A stretch of 64,000 nt of DNA from Acipenser ruthenus (Eukaryota; Chordata; Actinopteri; Acipenseriformes; Acipenseridae), in the NCBI RefSeq assembly GCF_902713425.1, contig NC_081198.1:22923188-22987187 (forward strand), read 5' to 3'. This document shows positions 35,174 to 47,445 of the stretch, in pieces. A program made the translations under genes and the position numbers. Position 1 is the stretch's first letter, and the number at the start of each line of letters is the position of its first letter. A model generated the notes under the pieces. It had not been told where the DNA came from, ran no database searches, and was given only the letters and a program-made list of their open reading frames with translations.

Positions 35174-38100
35174 TTATTCCATCTTCACGTCCTGAAGTCC
35201 GGCGATCCTCCACTCCGCGCAGGCCTTGTCCTTCCCGAGGGTCCGGATGTCCAGAATTACAAAGTCCTTGATAAGAGTTTGTGCCCTTCTGGTCGTGGTG
35301 ATAGTGTCTAGCTCCTGCTTGTGATAGACACAGACGTTACGGCCTTCCCACAGGATCTGCTTGACAACATTGATGACACGCCAAACGCACTTAGCTGTGC
35401 TGGTATCGATTCCTCCCGCAGGCCCATAGAGCACAGTCTCAGTGGTCATCTTGGCCGTGTCAGCAAACCTGTTTAGGAAGACAGAGACAGAGAGCCAGAC
35501 ACTGCCAGCCACATCACACTCCCAGAAGATATGGGCTGGTGTTTCTCTCTTGCGGCACTTTGCATAGGGGCATGTTTCTACTTGGGCTAGTCCCCTCCTG
35601 AACATGAACGCTCGAGTGGGGAGTGCACTGTGGACGGTGTTCCATGCTATATCCTTCTGGACATTACTGAGGCAGCTGTGAGACACATTCTCCCAGATTT
35701 TTTGGCTTTGGGTGAGGGAGAAAGTAGCTACTTTTTCAATTTCCTGGGAACCGGCAAGATATTTAGTTACAGCCTTGTATTCCCAGGAGGCCAATTTTGC
35801 TTTATCTAAGCCCAATTTATATATAGTGTCCCTTAAGGTTCTATAATACAATGGGGGGTCCCAGGAGTACGGCACGGTGTTATCAATAGTGCAGAGGCCC
35901 AAGGCCCTGATACAGGTGGTAAAATAGAAACGATTCATGTAACATACCTTCCTGTCCAGGGCCTGGATGTTCTTGATAGTTTGCGTGAGCCCCTGCACTC
36001 GGGTGAGCTGCACAACGTCCGGGACCCCCTTACCTCCCTTCTTGTCGGCTTTACTCAGGGTGGCTCGCTTTACCCTCTCCATCTTGCTGCCCCAGATAAA
36101 GCGGTGGATAATGCGGTCCACCACTTTTTTGGTGGTCCTGTCTGGGGGAAAGATTTTTCCTACATAAGAGAGGATGGGGAACAGTATAGACTTGGTTATT
36201 AATACTCTACCCGTCATTGTTAAGGATCTTGTGCTCCATCCGCCAATCTTTTTACGGACCTGGTTAATGGCCGCCGTCCAGCTCTGGGCCCCCGAGCTAT
36301 TGTTCTCGAAAATGAGGCCCAGAATCTTGATTTTGTCCTTTTTGACAGGGTACATGTCCGACAGTTCCCTATCTACCTGCCAATTTTTAGACACGTAGAC
36401 TTCGCTCTTGGACTTATTAATCACTGCCCCGGTCGCCGTGCAGTACTTCTCAAGGATATTACTAATCCGAGGTACCGACGATGTGTTGGTGCAAATGAGT
36501 GACACATCGTCCATATATGCTGTTGTTTTGACCTGGACCCCGTTGGATCCAGGCAGCTGGAAACCAGTTATATTGGTATCCCTACGAATTGCCTGCAGGA
36601 GGGCTTCAATGCACACGACATATAGCAGTGGGGATAGTGGGCAACCCTGTCTGACCCCTGACTGGATAGATATTTTACCAGTCAGGTGCCTGTTCACCAA
36701 GACTCGGGTCCAGTCCAGGAGCGAATTTCATCTGGTCCATCACTTTGTACATATATTCATGGCTTACCCTATCGAACGCCTTCTCCTGGTCAAGGTTGAA
36801 CAGGCAGAGGGGATGGTTCCGTTCTCTAGAATAAGCCAGAATGTCCCTTGTTAACATTAAAATATCCGTGATGGACCTCCCTGGGACGCCACAAGCCTGG
36901 TCGGGGCCAATGACCAAAGGGAGGTGTACTTGTAGCCGGAGCATCAGAGCTTTGGCTAGTATCTTGTAATCCACGCAAAGGAGGCTGATTGGGCGCCAAT
37001 TCCGTAGATCTTTAACTTCCCCTTTCTTATGAAGGAGAGTAATTACACTCTCCCGCATAGAAGGGCCCAACCGCTTCTCCCTGTAGACCGCTCTGTAGAC
37101 CTCCGCTAAATGGACTTTTAGCATGTCCCAAAAAAGATGGTAATACTCACCCGGGATGCCATCTGGACCTGGCGTCTTACCGGTGTTCATGGTCTTAACC
37201 GCCTGGGTGAGCTCCTCCAGCGTGAGTTCTGGGTCCTTCTCCTCCTCCTCGTCGTCCCGCACTGAGTCAGGCTCCAACTGGCTCAGGAACCACTCTATCA
37301 GGGTGTCATCTGTAGCTTTGATGTTATATAGGTCCCTATAGAAGTTCTCTACCACTTTTTTCACTCCCTCACTATCCTCTACTATCCTCCCCCTGCTGTC
37401 GAGCATGGAGGACATCAAGTGCCGCTTCTCCCTCGTTTTCTGGAAGAAGAAGCGAGTACACTTTTCGTCTTCCTCCATTTTTTGCACTTTTGCATTGTGC
37501 ATGACCTTTCGTTGTTCCTCCCTACAAAGCACTGAAAGATCTAGCTTGGTCTGGGCTATCTCGTCGCTTACAGGGAACCCCCGAAGCTGAAGCAGGCTCA
37601 GATGCTGGAGGGCAGCATTCAGGTGTTTATATTTGGCCCTCCTTTCTTTTGCTTTCCTCTTGCCTGCTGCTATGAAATAACCCTTAGTTCTGATTTTGAC
37701 CATCTCCCACCACTCTATAGGGGAGTTGAATAGGTCACGCAAAGTGGTCCACTCAACAAGCCTGCTCTTATAGGCTGCAGCTATGGAGGGGTCATCGAGT
37801 AAGGAGGTGTTTAATTTCCAAACCCCTGACCCCATCTGGGAGGTCTGAGGGACCTGCAATGTTACCTGCAGGAGCCTATGGTCAGAGAAGAAGACGGCCT
37901 GGGTGTCTACTGCCGTCTTCGTAAGGGAGCTGGTATGCAGGACGAGATCTATACGGGAGAAGGAGGTCCCAGATGAGCTCACCCAGGTAAAGGGAGGCAC
38001 CAGGTCCTTACCTGCATCACACAGGGAGAAATCAGATATTACGGAGGACAAAACTCTACTAGAGCGGTCGTTGCGTGGCCTGCTCCGGTCTACGTCCCTC

Positions 38101-38582
38101 AGAGCACAATTGAAGTCACCTGACACGATGACGGGTACGTTCCCCAGCAGGAGTGGACGCAGCTGTGGAAAAAATTGAACTCTTTCGTTTTGGTTAGTGG
38201 GTGCGTAGACATTGACCAGTCTGAGGGGAGTGTTGTTGTATGTCACATCCACGCTCAGAATTCTACCAGGTTCTACCTCCCTGCTGCTGCGGGAGGTAAT
38301 AAATGGGTTTTTAAACAGGATACCTACTCCGTCGGCTCTGGCTATGTTGGAGCCCGACCAGAAGGAGTCCCCCAGGGTCCAACTCTCCTTCAGGTCCCTA
38401 TAATCAGGGCTCGACGAAATACCACACTCCTGCAGAAAGATGAGATCTGCTTTCAAGTTAGCTAGATAGTTTAGTACATCAAATCTTTTTTGTGTCTCCC
38501 TGATGCTCCTGACATTAACAGACACACATATCAGGGCCATCAGGGTAGCTAACAAGAAAAGGAGTCGCTGCGTCCACCCCAT
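35174..38582 (-). pseudogene. Family A ORF2, copy A4, one frame-disrupting deletion
   Basis: Near 36709 a 38-bp segment between the palm motif A and GVRQGCP is replaced by 3 bp (GTCCA is duplicated at the break), shifting the frame. The 5' part (endonuclease and first RT blocks) and 3' part (YMDD onward) remain open separately. The endonuclease has the usual SRID. Confidence 0.9.
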
Positions 38583-38587
38583 AGCGA

Positions 38588-40534
38588 CTATGATTGGGAG
38601 GTCGGGACACTCTTCCTACTCTTAGCTCTACGCTTGCTTCGAGGGGGCTTGGGCTTATTTGCAACTCCCATCACCCCTGAGAAGGTACTCACTGCTGCCT
38701 CGTCCAAGAAGGCACCGTCTTTATATGCACAGTACGTGGAGTTGTTGGGGCTATTCAACTCCCCACAAGGTAAGTCTGGTGGAACTTGCTCAGGGCCCCT
38801 CGGAACGTGTGGGTCAGCTTTGTCCTGGGGGGGGGGTTATGACAGACAGCATTCTTTGGCTGTTACCATCTGTTGAATTGGAGCTGTTAGCAGACTTCTG
38901 GCTTACCGCGTCCAGGGGTATTCCCATGTCCTCCAGTGCTGTATCTAGGAGGACCTCTAGGGGGCCCCTGGTTTTGCCCATACAAGGGAGGGGGTCAAGG
39001 ATGCTTTGAAGGGAGGCCCTTCGCTTGAAGAGGGTCATTGCTACAGAGGTACTGCTGGTCAGGGAAGGTGTTGACCCCGACCTCTCCCTCGGTGCATTAG
39101 TGAACACCTCTTCTGCGAGGTGTGCTAGGGTTTGTGCCAACGACTGGGAAGGCTGGCTGGGGATGCCCTGGCTGGCTGCTACCTGCCCACTAGGCGGCAG
39201 TGTAGCCGTCCCACTCGCCTCCGTCTCTGCCTGCGAGGGCAAGACTGGGGACTTTGTGTGGACATTAGCTGGTTTTGGATCTATGGGGGCCACCTGCAAC
39301 TTGCTGTCTTTGATCCTGATCTTCTTTCTTTTCCCCCCCTCGTCTCTACCCTTTCTTTTCCCCACCCTCTGCTGGTTCTTCACTCCCTTCCCCTCCTTCT
39401 CACTCTCACTTTCACTGTCGCTTTTGCTTTCCTCCCCCACGGACTCAATCATTATGGCGTCATAACGAGAGCCGAGGGGGAGTGCTGGCGCTGAGAGGGC
39501 CCTACTCAGGGGGGGGCCGCTGCTGGGTCCGGGCTCCCTCCCTGACTCGTGTTCTGCATCAGAGGAGCTACTGGAGGAGCTAGTGGAGTGGCTGTTGTAC
39601 TCTCTCTCTGGGCTGGGGGAAGGGGTACTCGTAAAACGGGACATGTCTCGGGGGCGGGGGGGTGAGGGGGTGCTGGTGATGATGGTGGTGCTGGAGTCTG
39701 GGTCTTGGATACTGTTGGTGGTGATGTGGACTGATCTTTGTTACTTGCTCCCTCTTCCTGCTCAGGCCTAGGCTTGTTCATGTTTGCCTTGCTGGCTCTG
39801 GCCATGTTGGCATAGGAAGAGGGGCAGTCCTTAAACAGGTGCCCCTTCTTTCCACACAAATTGCACTGCCTCTCTTCTCTGCAGTGGCTGGTCTCGTGGG
39901 GGGCGCCGCAGTTCCTGCACTTGACTACAGTACACGCGGCCGTCAGGTGTCCTAATTCCCCACATTTCCTGCAGAGTTTTGGCATCCCATTATAGAATAC
40001 CAGCCCTCTGTTGGGCCCTAACACTATGGAGTTTGGAATGTGGCGGACGCCTCCAATGCCCGATGGATCAACATTAAGGCGTACCAGCCACTTTCTGGCT
40101 CCTGTCCAAACCCCATCTTCATCTGTAATTTTCCTCCCTTCTGATGACACCCTCCCATAGCGGTTAAGCCATGTTGTAATATCATAGTCGCTAACAGCCT
40201 CATTGAAAAATTGGACAGTAACAACTTTCATTTCTCTGTCTGTCAGTGCATCCACACAAAATTCTTTGTATGGAGCGAGATATTTATTCTCCCCCCAAAA
40301 GGACCACATTTCTTGTAACTTTTGGGGGTTCCTAAAACTGACCTCAAACACTTCCTTAAGCCCTGGCAATTTCACCAAACAATTCAAGTCAGAAGGGGAA
40401 AAACCCATACCCCTCTGAAGAATGGTCCGGCTGAACTCCAGTCTCGTCAGTCCTGGTTCCGTTTCATCTTGCTTGTTTCTTGTGAAGCGCACCGCATTGT
40501 GCCTCCTGGTTTCCTGGGTTGGCCGGAACGCCAT
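38588..40534 (-). pseudogene. Family A ORF1, copy A4, two homopolymer frame breaks
   Basis: The zinc-knuckle half is intact from 40534. The frame is lost in the Pro-rich segment near 39665 (one G fewer in a run) and again at the G run near 38827, which has ten bases instead of nine. Both lesions are in homopolymers. Confidence 0.88.
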
Positions 40535-40818
40535 CCTTCAGCTGGCTCCTCCGATTGGGGTGGGAGAAGCCTCTGGACGTCCGGGTTGTCTCTCTCTACG
40601 GAAAAGAGACAACGTAAGCAGCAAATCTGGGCAGTTGAAGGAACTATTACTTTAGTCCCTGAGGAGATGGTCGCCTCGCAAGAGGGACCCCCTCCCCAGG
40701 TGAACGGTGTCCTTCCCTGGCGGAGTAGGGGGCGCTGCTTGGCACCGAGACCACGTAGGAAGAATCGTGGCTGTGACGCCTCCTCGGGGTCCGGGGCCGC
40801 CCTCTGCTCCTCCCAGAT

Positions 40819-40833
40819 GGCGCCCTCTGCTGG
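40819..40833 (-). promoter_or_regulatory. CTCF-like site in A4 5' UTR
   Basis: Sequence unchanged from the A3 site at 31549-31563. Confidence 0.58.
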
Positions 40834-40974
40834 GCGCCTGCTGCTCTCTCGGTCTGGATCTCGATTACAATCAAGGGCTGGGGATGAGGTCGTCTAGGTC
40901 ATCAAAGGGTCCTCAAAGGTCGTCTGGATGGTAGGTCCTCCTTCTCTCGAACTCCAGGAACGTCTGGAAAAGCC

Positions 40975-41025
40975 GGAACCGCCTGAAAAAGAAAAAAACG
41001 GGAACCGCCTGAAAAAGAAAAAAAC
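40975..41025 (-). repeat. 26-bp tandem duplication in the A4 5' UTR
   Basis: Two copies of GGAACCGCCTGAAAAAG followed by an A run. A5 and A6 carry the same duplication; A3 has a diverged version with one partial copy. It groups A4, A5 and A6 as one lineage. Confidence 0.8.
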
Positions 41026-41272
41026 TGCTCTCAACAGTCAACAAAATCTTGAAAGACCCTCGGCCTGGATTGGGCAAGCCAAAACCAGACTGAGCATTAG
41101 TCTTCCAAAAAGTTGCCGAGCTGAAGAAAGCCAGTCAAAAATAAAAAAAATTCTGTTCCTCCTCACCCGAACAAACCTCTCACAGACCCTCGGAGGGAGC
41201 GGGCAATGCCACTACCCTCTAAGCCTTAGTCTTAGAAAGATTTATTCGAACTGAAGAGAAGCCAGAGTATAT

Positions 41273-41567
41273 GGCTGGCTAAGAAGGACCTGGCATAGGG
41301 ACATGTTCCACCACACTTGTCTGGTTAGCTGCATGCTCCCAGGAAACAAACTGCTGCTGTCTACATCATCATCACATGTGAATAAAAGAAAGAAAGACAG
41401 CAAGAAAGAAAGAGAGAAAGAAAGAGAAAGAAAGAAAGAGAGAAAGAAAAAAAAGAAGTAAAACGGCGGGAAAACTTGCATCAACACTGGCACTCTCCCT
41501 CCAGCAGGGGTAGACAAAATGCTCACAGGAGAGATCCAGATCTGACTTTGACCAACGTTAGAGAAAG
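41273..41567 (-). other. Partial U2 spacer downstream of A4 5' end
   Basis: Same junction variant as at 31994. It carries CATCATCATCACATG and a short microsatellite (41383-41459) that are identical in the block after A5 (45577-45871), evidence of a segmental copy. No gene. Confidence 0.87.
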
Positions 41568-41755
41568 GTGTGCACCGTTCCCGGAGGTACTGCAATACCG
41601 GGCCGATGCGTGGAGTGGACGGAGCAAGCCCCTGTTCCATCTCCCGATTCCAAAAATCAATTTAATATATGGTCCCCTGATAGGGGACGTATCAGATATT
41701 AAACTGATAAGAACAGATACTACACTTGATCTTAGCCAAAAGGCCGAGAAGCGAT
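41568..41755 (-). ncRNA. RNU2: U2 snRNA gene (complete, consensus)
   Basis: 188 nt, identical to the consensus; promoter of haplotype 1b to the right. Confidence 0.96.
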
Positions 41756-42356
41756 GGCGACTTGGCCCTTGCCCGGGGCCCCCCAGCCCAGACGGCACAG
41801 GGGGATTCAAAGGTGGGTGCAAAATTCCAAGCACAAGCAGACCCCCAAAAAACGGGCTGCTGCTTCCAGAGGGGAAATGTGCAATTTAAGCAGGAGGAAA
41901 CAAAACAAAGCAAAAACACACACATAACACCAAAAACAAAACATAAACTGGCGGAGTGCGTCTTACAAATAGTCATGCCAAGCTGCTATGCTGTGCAAGG
42001 TGCCTTGGGTAACTACAACTGTGCCTCGCTGGCTGGCTGGCTTGCTAAGAAGGTCCTGGCATAGGGACATGTTCCACCACACTTGTCTGGTTAGCTGCAT
42101 GCTCCCAGGAAACAACCTGCTGCTGTCTACATCATCACCACATGTGAATAAAAGAAAGAAAGACAGCAAGAAAGAAAGAGAGAAAGAAAGAGAGAAAGAG
42201 AGAAAGAAAGAGAGAAAGAAAGAAAGAGAGAAAGAAAAAAAAAGAAGTAAAACGGCGGGAAAACTTGCATCAACACTGGCACTCTCCCTCCAGCAGGGGT
42301 AGACAAAATGCTCACAGGAGAGATCCAGATCTGACTTTGACCAACGTTAGAGAAAG
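41756..42356 (-). other. U2 intergenic spacer, haplotype 1b
   Basis: Private change CCCAGACGG near 41789. Microsatellite 42149-42247. No gene. Confidence 0.87.
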
Positions 42357-42370
42357 GTGTGCACCGTTCC
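42357..42370 (-). pseudogene. U2 3' terminal remnant (nt 175-188) beside A5
   Basis: Only the last 14 nt of U2 remain, followed by about two unexplained bases (AC) and then the interior of family A ORF2. This is a deletion breakpoint, not a retrotransposition junction. Confidence 0.85.
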
Positions 42371-42372
42371 AC

Positions 42373-42888
42373 GTCGTTGCGTGGCCTGCTCCGGTCTACG
42401 TCCCTCAGAGCACAATTGAAGTCACCTGACACGATGACGGGTACGTTCCCCAGCAGGAGTGGACGCAGCTGTGGAAAAAATTGAACTCTTTCGTTTTGGT
42501 TAGTGGGTGCGTAGACATTGACCAGTCTGAGGGGAGTGTTGTTGTATGTCACATCCACGCTCAGAATTCTACCAGGTTCTACCTCCCTGCTGCTGCGGGA
42601 GGTAATAAATGGGTTTTTAAACAGGATACCTACTCCGTCGGCTCTGGCTATGTTGGAGCCCGACCAGAAGGAGTCCCCCAGGGTCCAACTCTCCTTCAGG
42701 TCCCTATAATCAGGGCTCGACGAAATACCACACTCCTGCAGAAAGATGAGATCTGCTTTCAAGTTAGCTAGATAGTTTAGTACATCAAATCTTTTTTGTG
42801 TCTCCCTGATGCTCCTGACATTAACAGACACACATATCAGGGCCATCAGGGTAGCTAACAAGAAAAGGAGTCGCTGCGTCCACCCCAT
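42373..42888 (-). pseudogene. Family A ORF2 N-terminal fragment, copy A5
   Basis: About 172 residues of the endonuclease, through GDFN but without SRID and SDH, then the frame runs by chance through U2 and the microsatellite for some 80 further codons. Not functional as an endonuclease. Confidence 0.9.
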
Positions 42889-42893
42889 AGTGA

Positions 42894-44839
42894 CTATGAT
42901 TGGGAGGTCGGGACACTCTTCCTACTCTTAGCTCTACGCTTGCTTCGAGGGGGCTTGGGCTTATTTGCAACTCCCATCACCCCTGAGAAGGTACTCACTG
43001 CTGCCTCGTCCAAGAAGGCACCGTCTTTATATGCACAGTACGTGGAGTTGTTGGGGCTATTCAACTCCCCACAAGGTAAGTCTGGTGGAACTTGCTCAGG
43101 GCCCCTCGGAACGTGTGGGTCAGCTTTGTCCTGGGGGGGGTTATGACAGACAGCATTCTTTGGCTGTTACCGTCTGTTGAATTGGAGCTGTTAGCAGACT
43201 TCTGGCTTACCGCGTCCAGGGGTATTCCCATGTCCTCCAGTGCTGTATCTAGGAGGACCTCTAGGGGGCCCCTGGTTTTGCCCATACAAGGGAGGGGGTC
43301 AAGGATGCTTTGAAGGGAGGCCCTTCGCTTGAAGAGGGTCATTGCTACAGAGGTACTGCTGGTCAGGGAAGGTGTTGACCCCGACCTCTCCCTCGGTGCA
43401 TTAGTGAACACCTCTTCTGCGAGGTGTGCTAGGGTTTGTGCCAACGACTGGGAAGGCTGGCTGGGGATGCCCTGGCTGGCTGCTACCTGCCCACTAGGCG
43501 GCAGTGTAGCCGTCCCACTCGCCTCCGTCTCTGCCTGCGAGGGCAAGACTGGGGACTTTGTGTGGACATTAGCTGGTTTTGGATCTATGGGGGCCACCTG
43601 CAACTTGCTGTCTTTGATCCTGATCTTCTTTCTTTTCCCCCCCTCGTCTCTACCCTTTCTTTTCCCCACCCTCTGCTGGTTCTTCACTCCCTTCCCCTCC
43701 TTCTCACTCTCACTTTCACTGTCGCTTTTGCTTTCCTCCCCCACGGACTCAATCCTTATGGCGTCATAACGAGAGCCGAGGGGGAGTGCTGGCGCTGAGA
43801 GGGCCCTACTCAGGGGGGGGGGCGCTGCTGGGTCCGGGCTCCCTCCCTGCCTCGTGTTCTGCATCAGAGGAGCTACTGGAGGAGCTAGTGGAGTGGCTGT
43901 TGTACTCTCTCTCTGGGCTGGGGGAAGGGGTCCTCGTAAAACGGGACATGTCTCGGGGGCGGGGGGGTGAGGGGGTGCTGGTGATGATGGTGGTGCTGGA
44001 GTCTGGGTCTTGGATACTGTTGGTGGTGATGTGGACTGATCTTTGTTACTTGCTCCCTCTTCCTGCTCAGGCCTAGGCTTGTTCATGTTTGCCTTGCTGG
44101 CTCTGGCCATGTTGGCATAGGAAGAGGGGCAGTCCTTAAACAGGTGCCCCTTCTTTCCACACAAATTGCACTGCCTCTCTTCTCTGCAGTGGCTGGTCTC
44201 GTGGGGGGCGCCGCAGTTCCTGCACTTGACTACAGTACACGCGGCCGTCAGGTGTCCTAATTCCCCACATTTCCTGCAGAGTTTTGGCATCCCATTATAG
44301 AATACCAGCCCTCTGTTGGGCCCTAACACTATGGAGTTTGGAATGTGGCGGACGCCTCCAATGCCCGATGGATCAACATTAAGGCGTACCAGCCACTTTC
44401 TGGCTCCTGTCCAAACCCCATCTTCATCTGTAATTTTCCTCCCTTCTGATGACACCCTCCCATAGCGGTTAAGCCATGTTGTAATATCATAGTCGCTAAC
44501 AGCCTCATTGAAAAATTGGACAGTAACAACTTTCATTTCTCTGTCTGTCAGTGCATCCACACAAAATTCTTTGTATGGAGCGAGATATTTATTCTCCCCC
44601 CAAAAGGACCACATTTCTTGTAACTTTTGGGGGTTCCTAAAACTGACCTCAAACACTTCCTTAAGCCCTGGCAATTTCACCAAACAATTCAAGTCAGAAG
44701 GGGAAAAACCCATACCCCTCTGAAGAATGGTCCGGCTGAACTCCAGTCTCGTCAGTCCTGGTTCCGTTTCATCTTGCTTGTTTCTTGTGAAGCGCACCGC
44801 ATTGTGCCTCCTGGTTTCCTGGGTTGGCCGGAACACCAT
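42894..44839 (-). pseudogene. Family A ORF1, copy A5, altered frame segments
   Basis: Open for 592 codons from 44839 to 43061, but not the parental protein. Two indels in homopolymers swap the frame across about 50 codons of the Pro/Ser-rich segment and then restore it. The G run near 43133 has eight bases, replacing the last 130 residues by a short tail ending YLVGS. Zinc knuckles are intact. Confidence 0.85.
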
Positions 44840-45123
44840 CCTTCAGCTGGCTCCTCCGATTGGGGTGGGAGAAGCCTCTGGACGTCCGGGTTGTCTCTCT
44901 CTACGGAAAAGAGACAACGTAAGCAGCAAATCTGGGCAGTTGAAGGAACTATTACTTTAGTCCCTGAGGAGATGGTCGCCTCGCAAGAGGGACCCCCTCC
45001 CCAGGTGAACGGTGTCCTTCCCTGGCGGAGTAGGGGGCGCTGCTTGGCACCGAGACCACGTAGGAAGAATCGTGGCTGTGACACCTCCTCGGGGTCCGGG
45101 GCCGCCCTCTGCTCCTCCCAGAT

Positions 45124-45138
45124 GGCGCCCTCTGCTGG
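45124..45138 (-). promoter_or_regulatory. CTCF-like site in A5 5' UTR
   Basis: Sequence unchanged from the A3 site at 31549-31563. Confidence 0.58.
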
Positions 45139-45576
45139 GCGCCTGCTGCTCTCTCGGTCTGGATCTCGATTACAATCAAGGGCTGGGGATGAGGTCGTCT
45201 AGGTCATCAAAGGGTCCTCAAAGGTCGTCTGGATGGTAGGTCCTCCTTCTCTCTAACTCCAGGAACGTCTGGAAAAGCCGGAACCGCCTGAAAAAGAAAA
45301 AAACGGGAACCGCCTGAAAAAGAAAAAACTACTCTCAACAGTCAACAAAATCTTGAAAGACCCTCAGCCTGGATTGGGCAAGCCAAAACCAGACTGAGCA
45401 TTAGTCTTCCAAAAAGTTGCCGAGCTGAAGAAAGCCAGTCAAAAATAAAAAAAATTCTGTTCCTCCTCACCCGAACAAACCTCTCACAGACCCTCGGAGG
45501 GAGCGGGCAATGCCACTACCCTCTAAACCTTAGTCTTAGAAAGATTTATTCGAACTGAAGAGAAGCCAGAGTATAT

Positions 45577-45871
45577 GGCTGGCTAAGAAGGACCTGGCAT
45601 AGGGACATGTTCCACCACACTTGTCTGGTTAGCTGCATGCTCCCAGGAAACAAACTGCTGCTGTCTACATCATCATCACATGTGAATAAAAGAAAGAAAG
45701 ACAGCAAGAAAGAAAGAGAGAAAGAAAGAGAAAGAAAGAAAGAGAGAAAGAAAAAAAAGAAGTAAAACGGCGGGAAAACTTGCATCAACACTGGCACTCT
45801 CCCTCCAGCAGGGGTAGACAAAATGCTCACAGGAGAGATCCAGATCTGACTTTGACCAACGTTAGAGAAAG
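45577..45871 (-). other. Partial U2 spacer downstream of A5 5' end
   Basis: Matches 41273-41567 including the CATCATCATC marker. Microsatellite 45688-45762. No gene. Confidence 0.87.
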
Positions 45872-46059
45872 GTGTGCACCGTTCCCGGAGGTACTGCAAT
45901 ACCGGGCCGATGCGTGGAGTGGACGGAGCAAGCCCCTGTTCCATCTCCCGATTCCAAAAATCAATTTAATATATGGTCCCCTGATAGGGGACGTATCAGA
46001 TATTAAACTGATAAGAACAGATACTACACTTGATCTTAGCCAAAAGGCCGAGAAGCGAT
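45872..46059 (-). ncRNA. RNU2: U2 snRNA gene (complete, consensus)
   Basis: 188 nt, identical to the consensus; promoter of haplotype 2 to the right, unlike the otherwise similar block after A4. Confidence 0.96.
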
Positions 46060-46660
46060 GGCGACTTGGCCCTTGCCCGGGGCCCCCCAGCCCGGACGGC
46101 ACAGGGGGATTCAAAGGTGGGTGCAAAATTTCAAGCACAAGCAGACCCCAAAAAAACGGGCTGCTGCTTCCAGAGGGGAAATGTGCAATTTAAGCAGGAG
46201 AAAACAAAACAAAGCAAAAACACACACATAACACCAAAAACAAAACATAAACTGGCGGAGTGCGTCTTACAAATAGTCATGCCAAGCTACTATGCTGTGC
46301 AAGGTGCCTTGGGTAACTACAACTGTGCCTCGCTGGCTGGCTGGCTTGCTAAGAAGGTCCAGGCATAGGGACATGCTCCACCACACTTGTCTGGTTAGCT
46401 GCATGCTCCCAGGAAACAACCTGCTGCTGTCTACATCATCACCACATGTGAATAAAAGAAAGAAAGACAGCAAGAAAGAAAGAGAGAAAGAAAGAGAGAA
46501 AGAGAGAAAGAAAGAGAGAAAGAAAGAAAGAGAGAAAGAAAAAAAAAGAAGTAAAACGGCGGGAAAACTTGCATCAACACTGGCACTCTCCCTCCAGCAG
46601 GGGTAGACAAAATGCTCACAGGAGAGATCCAGATCTGACTTTGACCAACGTTAGAGAAAG
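46060..46660 (-). other. U2 intergenic spacer, haplotype 2 with private changes
   Basis: Private changes near 46289 (GCTACTATG), 46360 (GTCCAGGC) and 46376 (ATGCTCC). Microsatellite 46453-46551. No gene. Confidence 0.87.
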
Positions 46661-46795
46661 GTGTGCACCGTTCCCGGAGGTACTGCAATACCGGGCCGAT
46701 GCGTGGAGTGGACGGAGCAAGACCCTGTTCCATCTCCCGATTCCAAAAATCAATTTAATATATGGTCCCCTGATAGGGGACGTATCAGATATTAA
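46661..46795 (-). pseudogene. U2 3' fragment (nt 54-188), 3' flank of A6
   Basis: One change (AAGACCC near 46721). It joins A6 at nt 54, the same point as A2, A7 and A8. Confidence 0.94.
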
Positions 46796-47445
46796 TACTC
46801 TTTTATTGAGATTTTACATTTTTTACATTTACACCCATTCGTTTTTTTCATTCATTTTACATTTCTTTTAAAGATGACATTCATGCATACAGACATACAT
46901 TTTGTTTTAAAAGCATTTAAAATACATTTAAAAACACCAAGACAATTGTGCTTTGTACATGGTTAAAACAGACACAGATTAAAATCAACATGAAAAAAAC
47001 CTGTGCTGCTTTAAAAGTGACTGGAAAAAAAGAACCATCTATAAAAAACCAGTGTTTGTGAGGGCCGGGGAGTGCTCTCTAAAAAAGTTCAAAAGTGAAC
47101 ATAAAACTAGATCTAAAACAGGGACAGGGGAAAAGGGACAGTGTATAGAACAGTGAGTTAAAATTCTAAAATTTTAAAACACTTAAAATGTAACTTTTAA
47201 TAGTTTACATTAAAAATCTTAAAGATACATAAAACAAAACAAAACAAAATCAAATAAAACATTCAACGTAAATCAAATAAAAGTCAATAAAACTGAAACA
47301 AAAAGACTACATAAAACCAGGGCACCGTTGAAAAAACGGTCATGCCAGCTAAAAAGGGCGGAATGCTGGCATGACAAAATAAATAAAAGGCTTAGCGGTG
47401 CCCCGTAGTCCCGCTCCTAGGAGCTAGCGGTTCCAGTTTTTTCCT

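Larger units (their letters stand above)
34536..41272 (-). mobile_element. LINE family A, copy A4 (nearly full length, broken frames)
   Basis: All parts of the element are present except the terminal 12-13 bp of the 3' end, lost in a junction that shares GAGAT with the microsatellite. The 5' end joins spacer exactly as in A3. The 5' UTR (40535-41272) has a 26-bp tandem duplication at 40975-41025 also seen in A5 and A6. Both ORFs are broken. Confidence 0.92.
42371..45576 (-). mobile_element. LINE family A, copy A5 (3' part deleted)
   Basis: 5' UTR 44840-45576, ORF1 and only the first 170 or so codons of ORF2. Loss of the 3' end cannot come from target-primed reverse transcription, which starts at the 3' end, so a later deletion is implied. 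The 5' junction with spacer is the same as in A3, A4 and A6. Confidence 0.92.

Noticed and set aside
42127-42888. 253-codon minus frame joining endonuclease to U2 and microsatellite
   Set aside because: A chance continuation past the A5 deletion breakpoint; it lacks the endonuclease C-terminal motifs and ends in low complexity.
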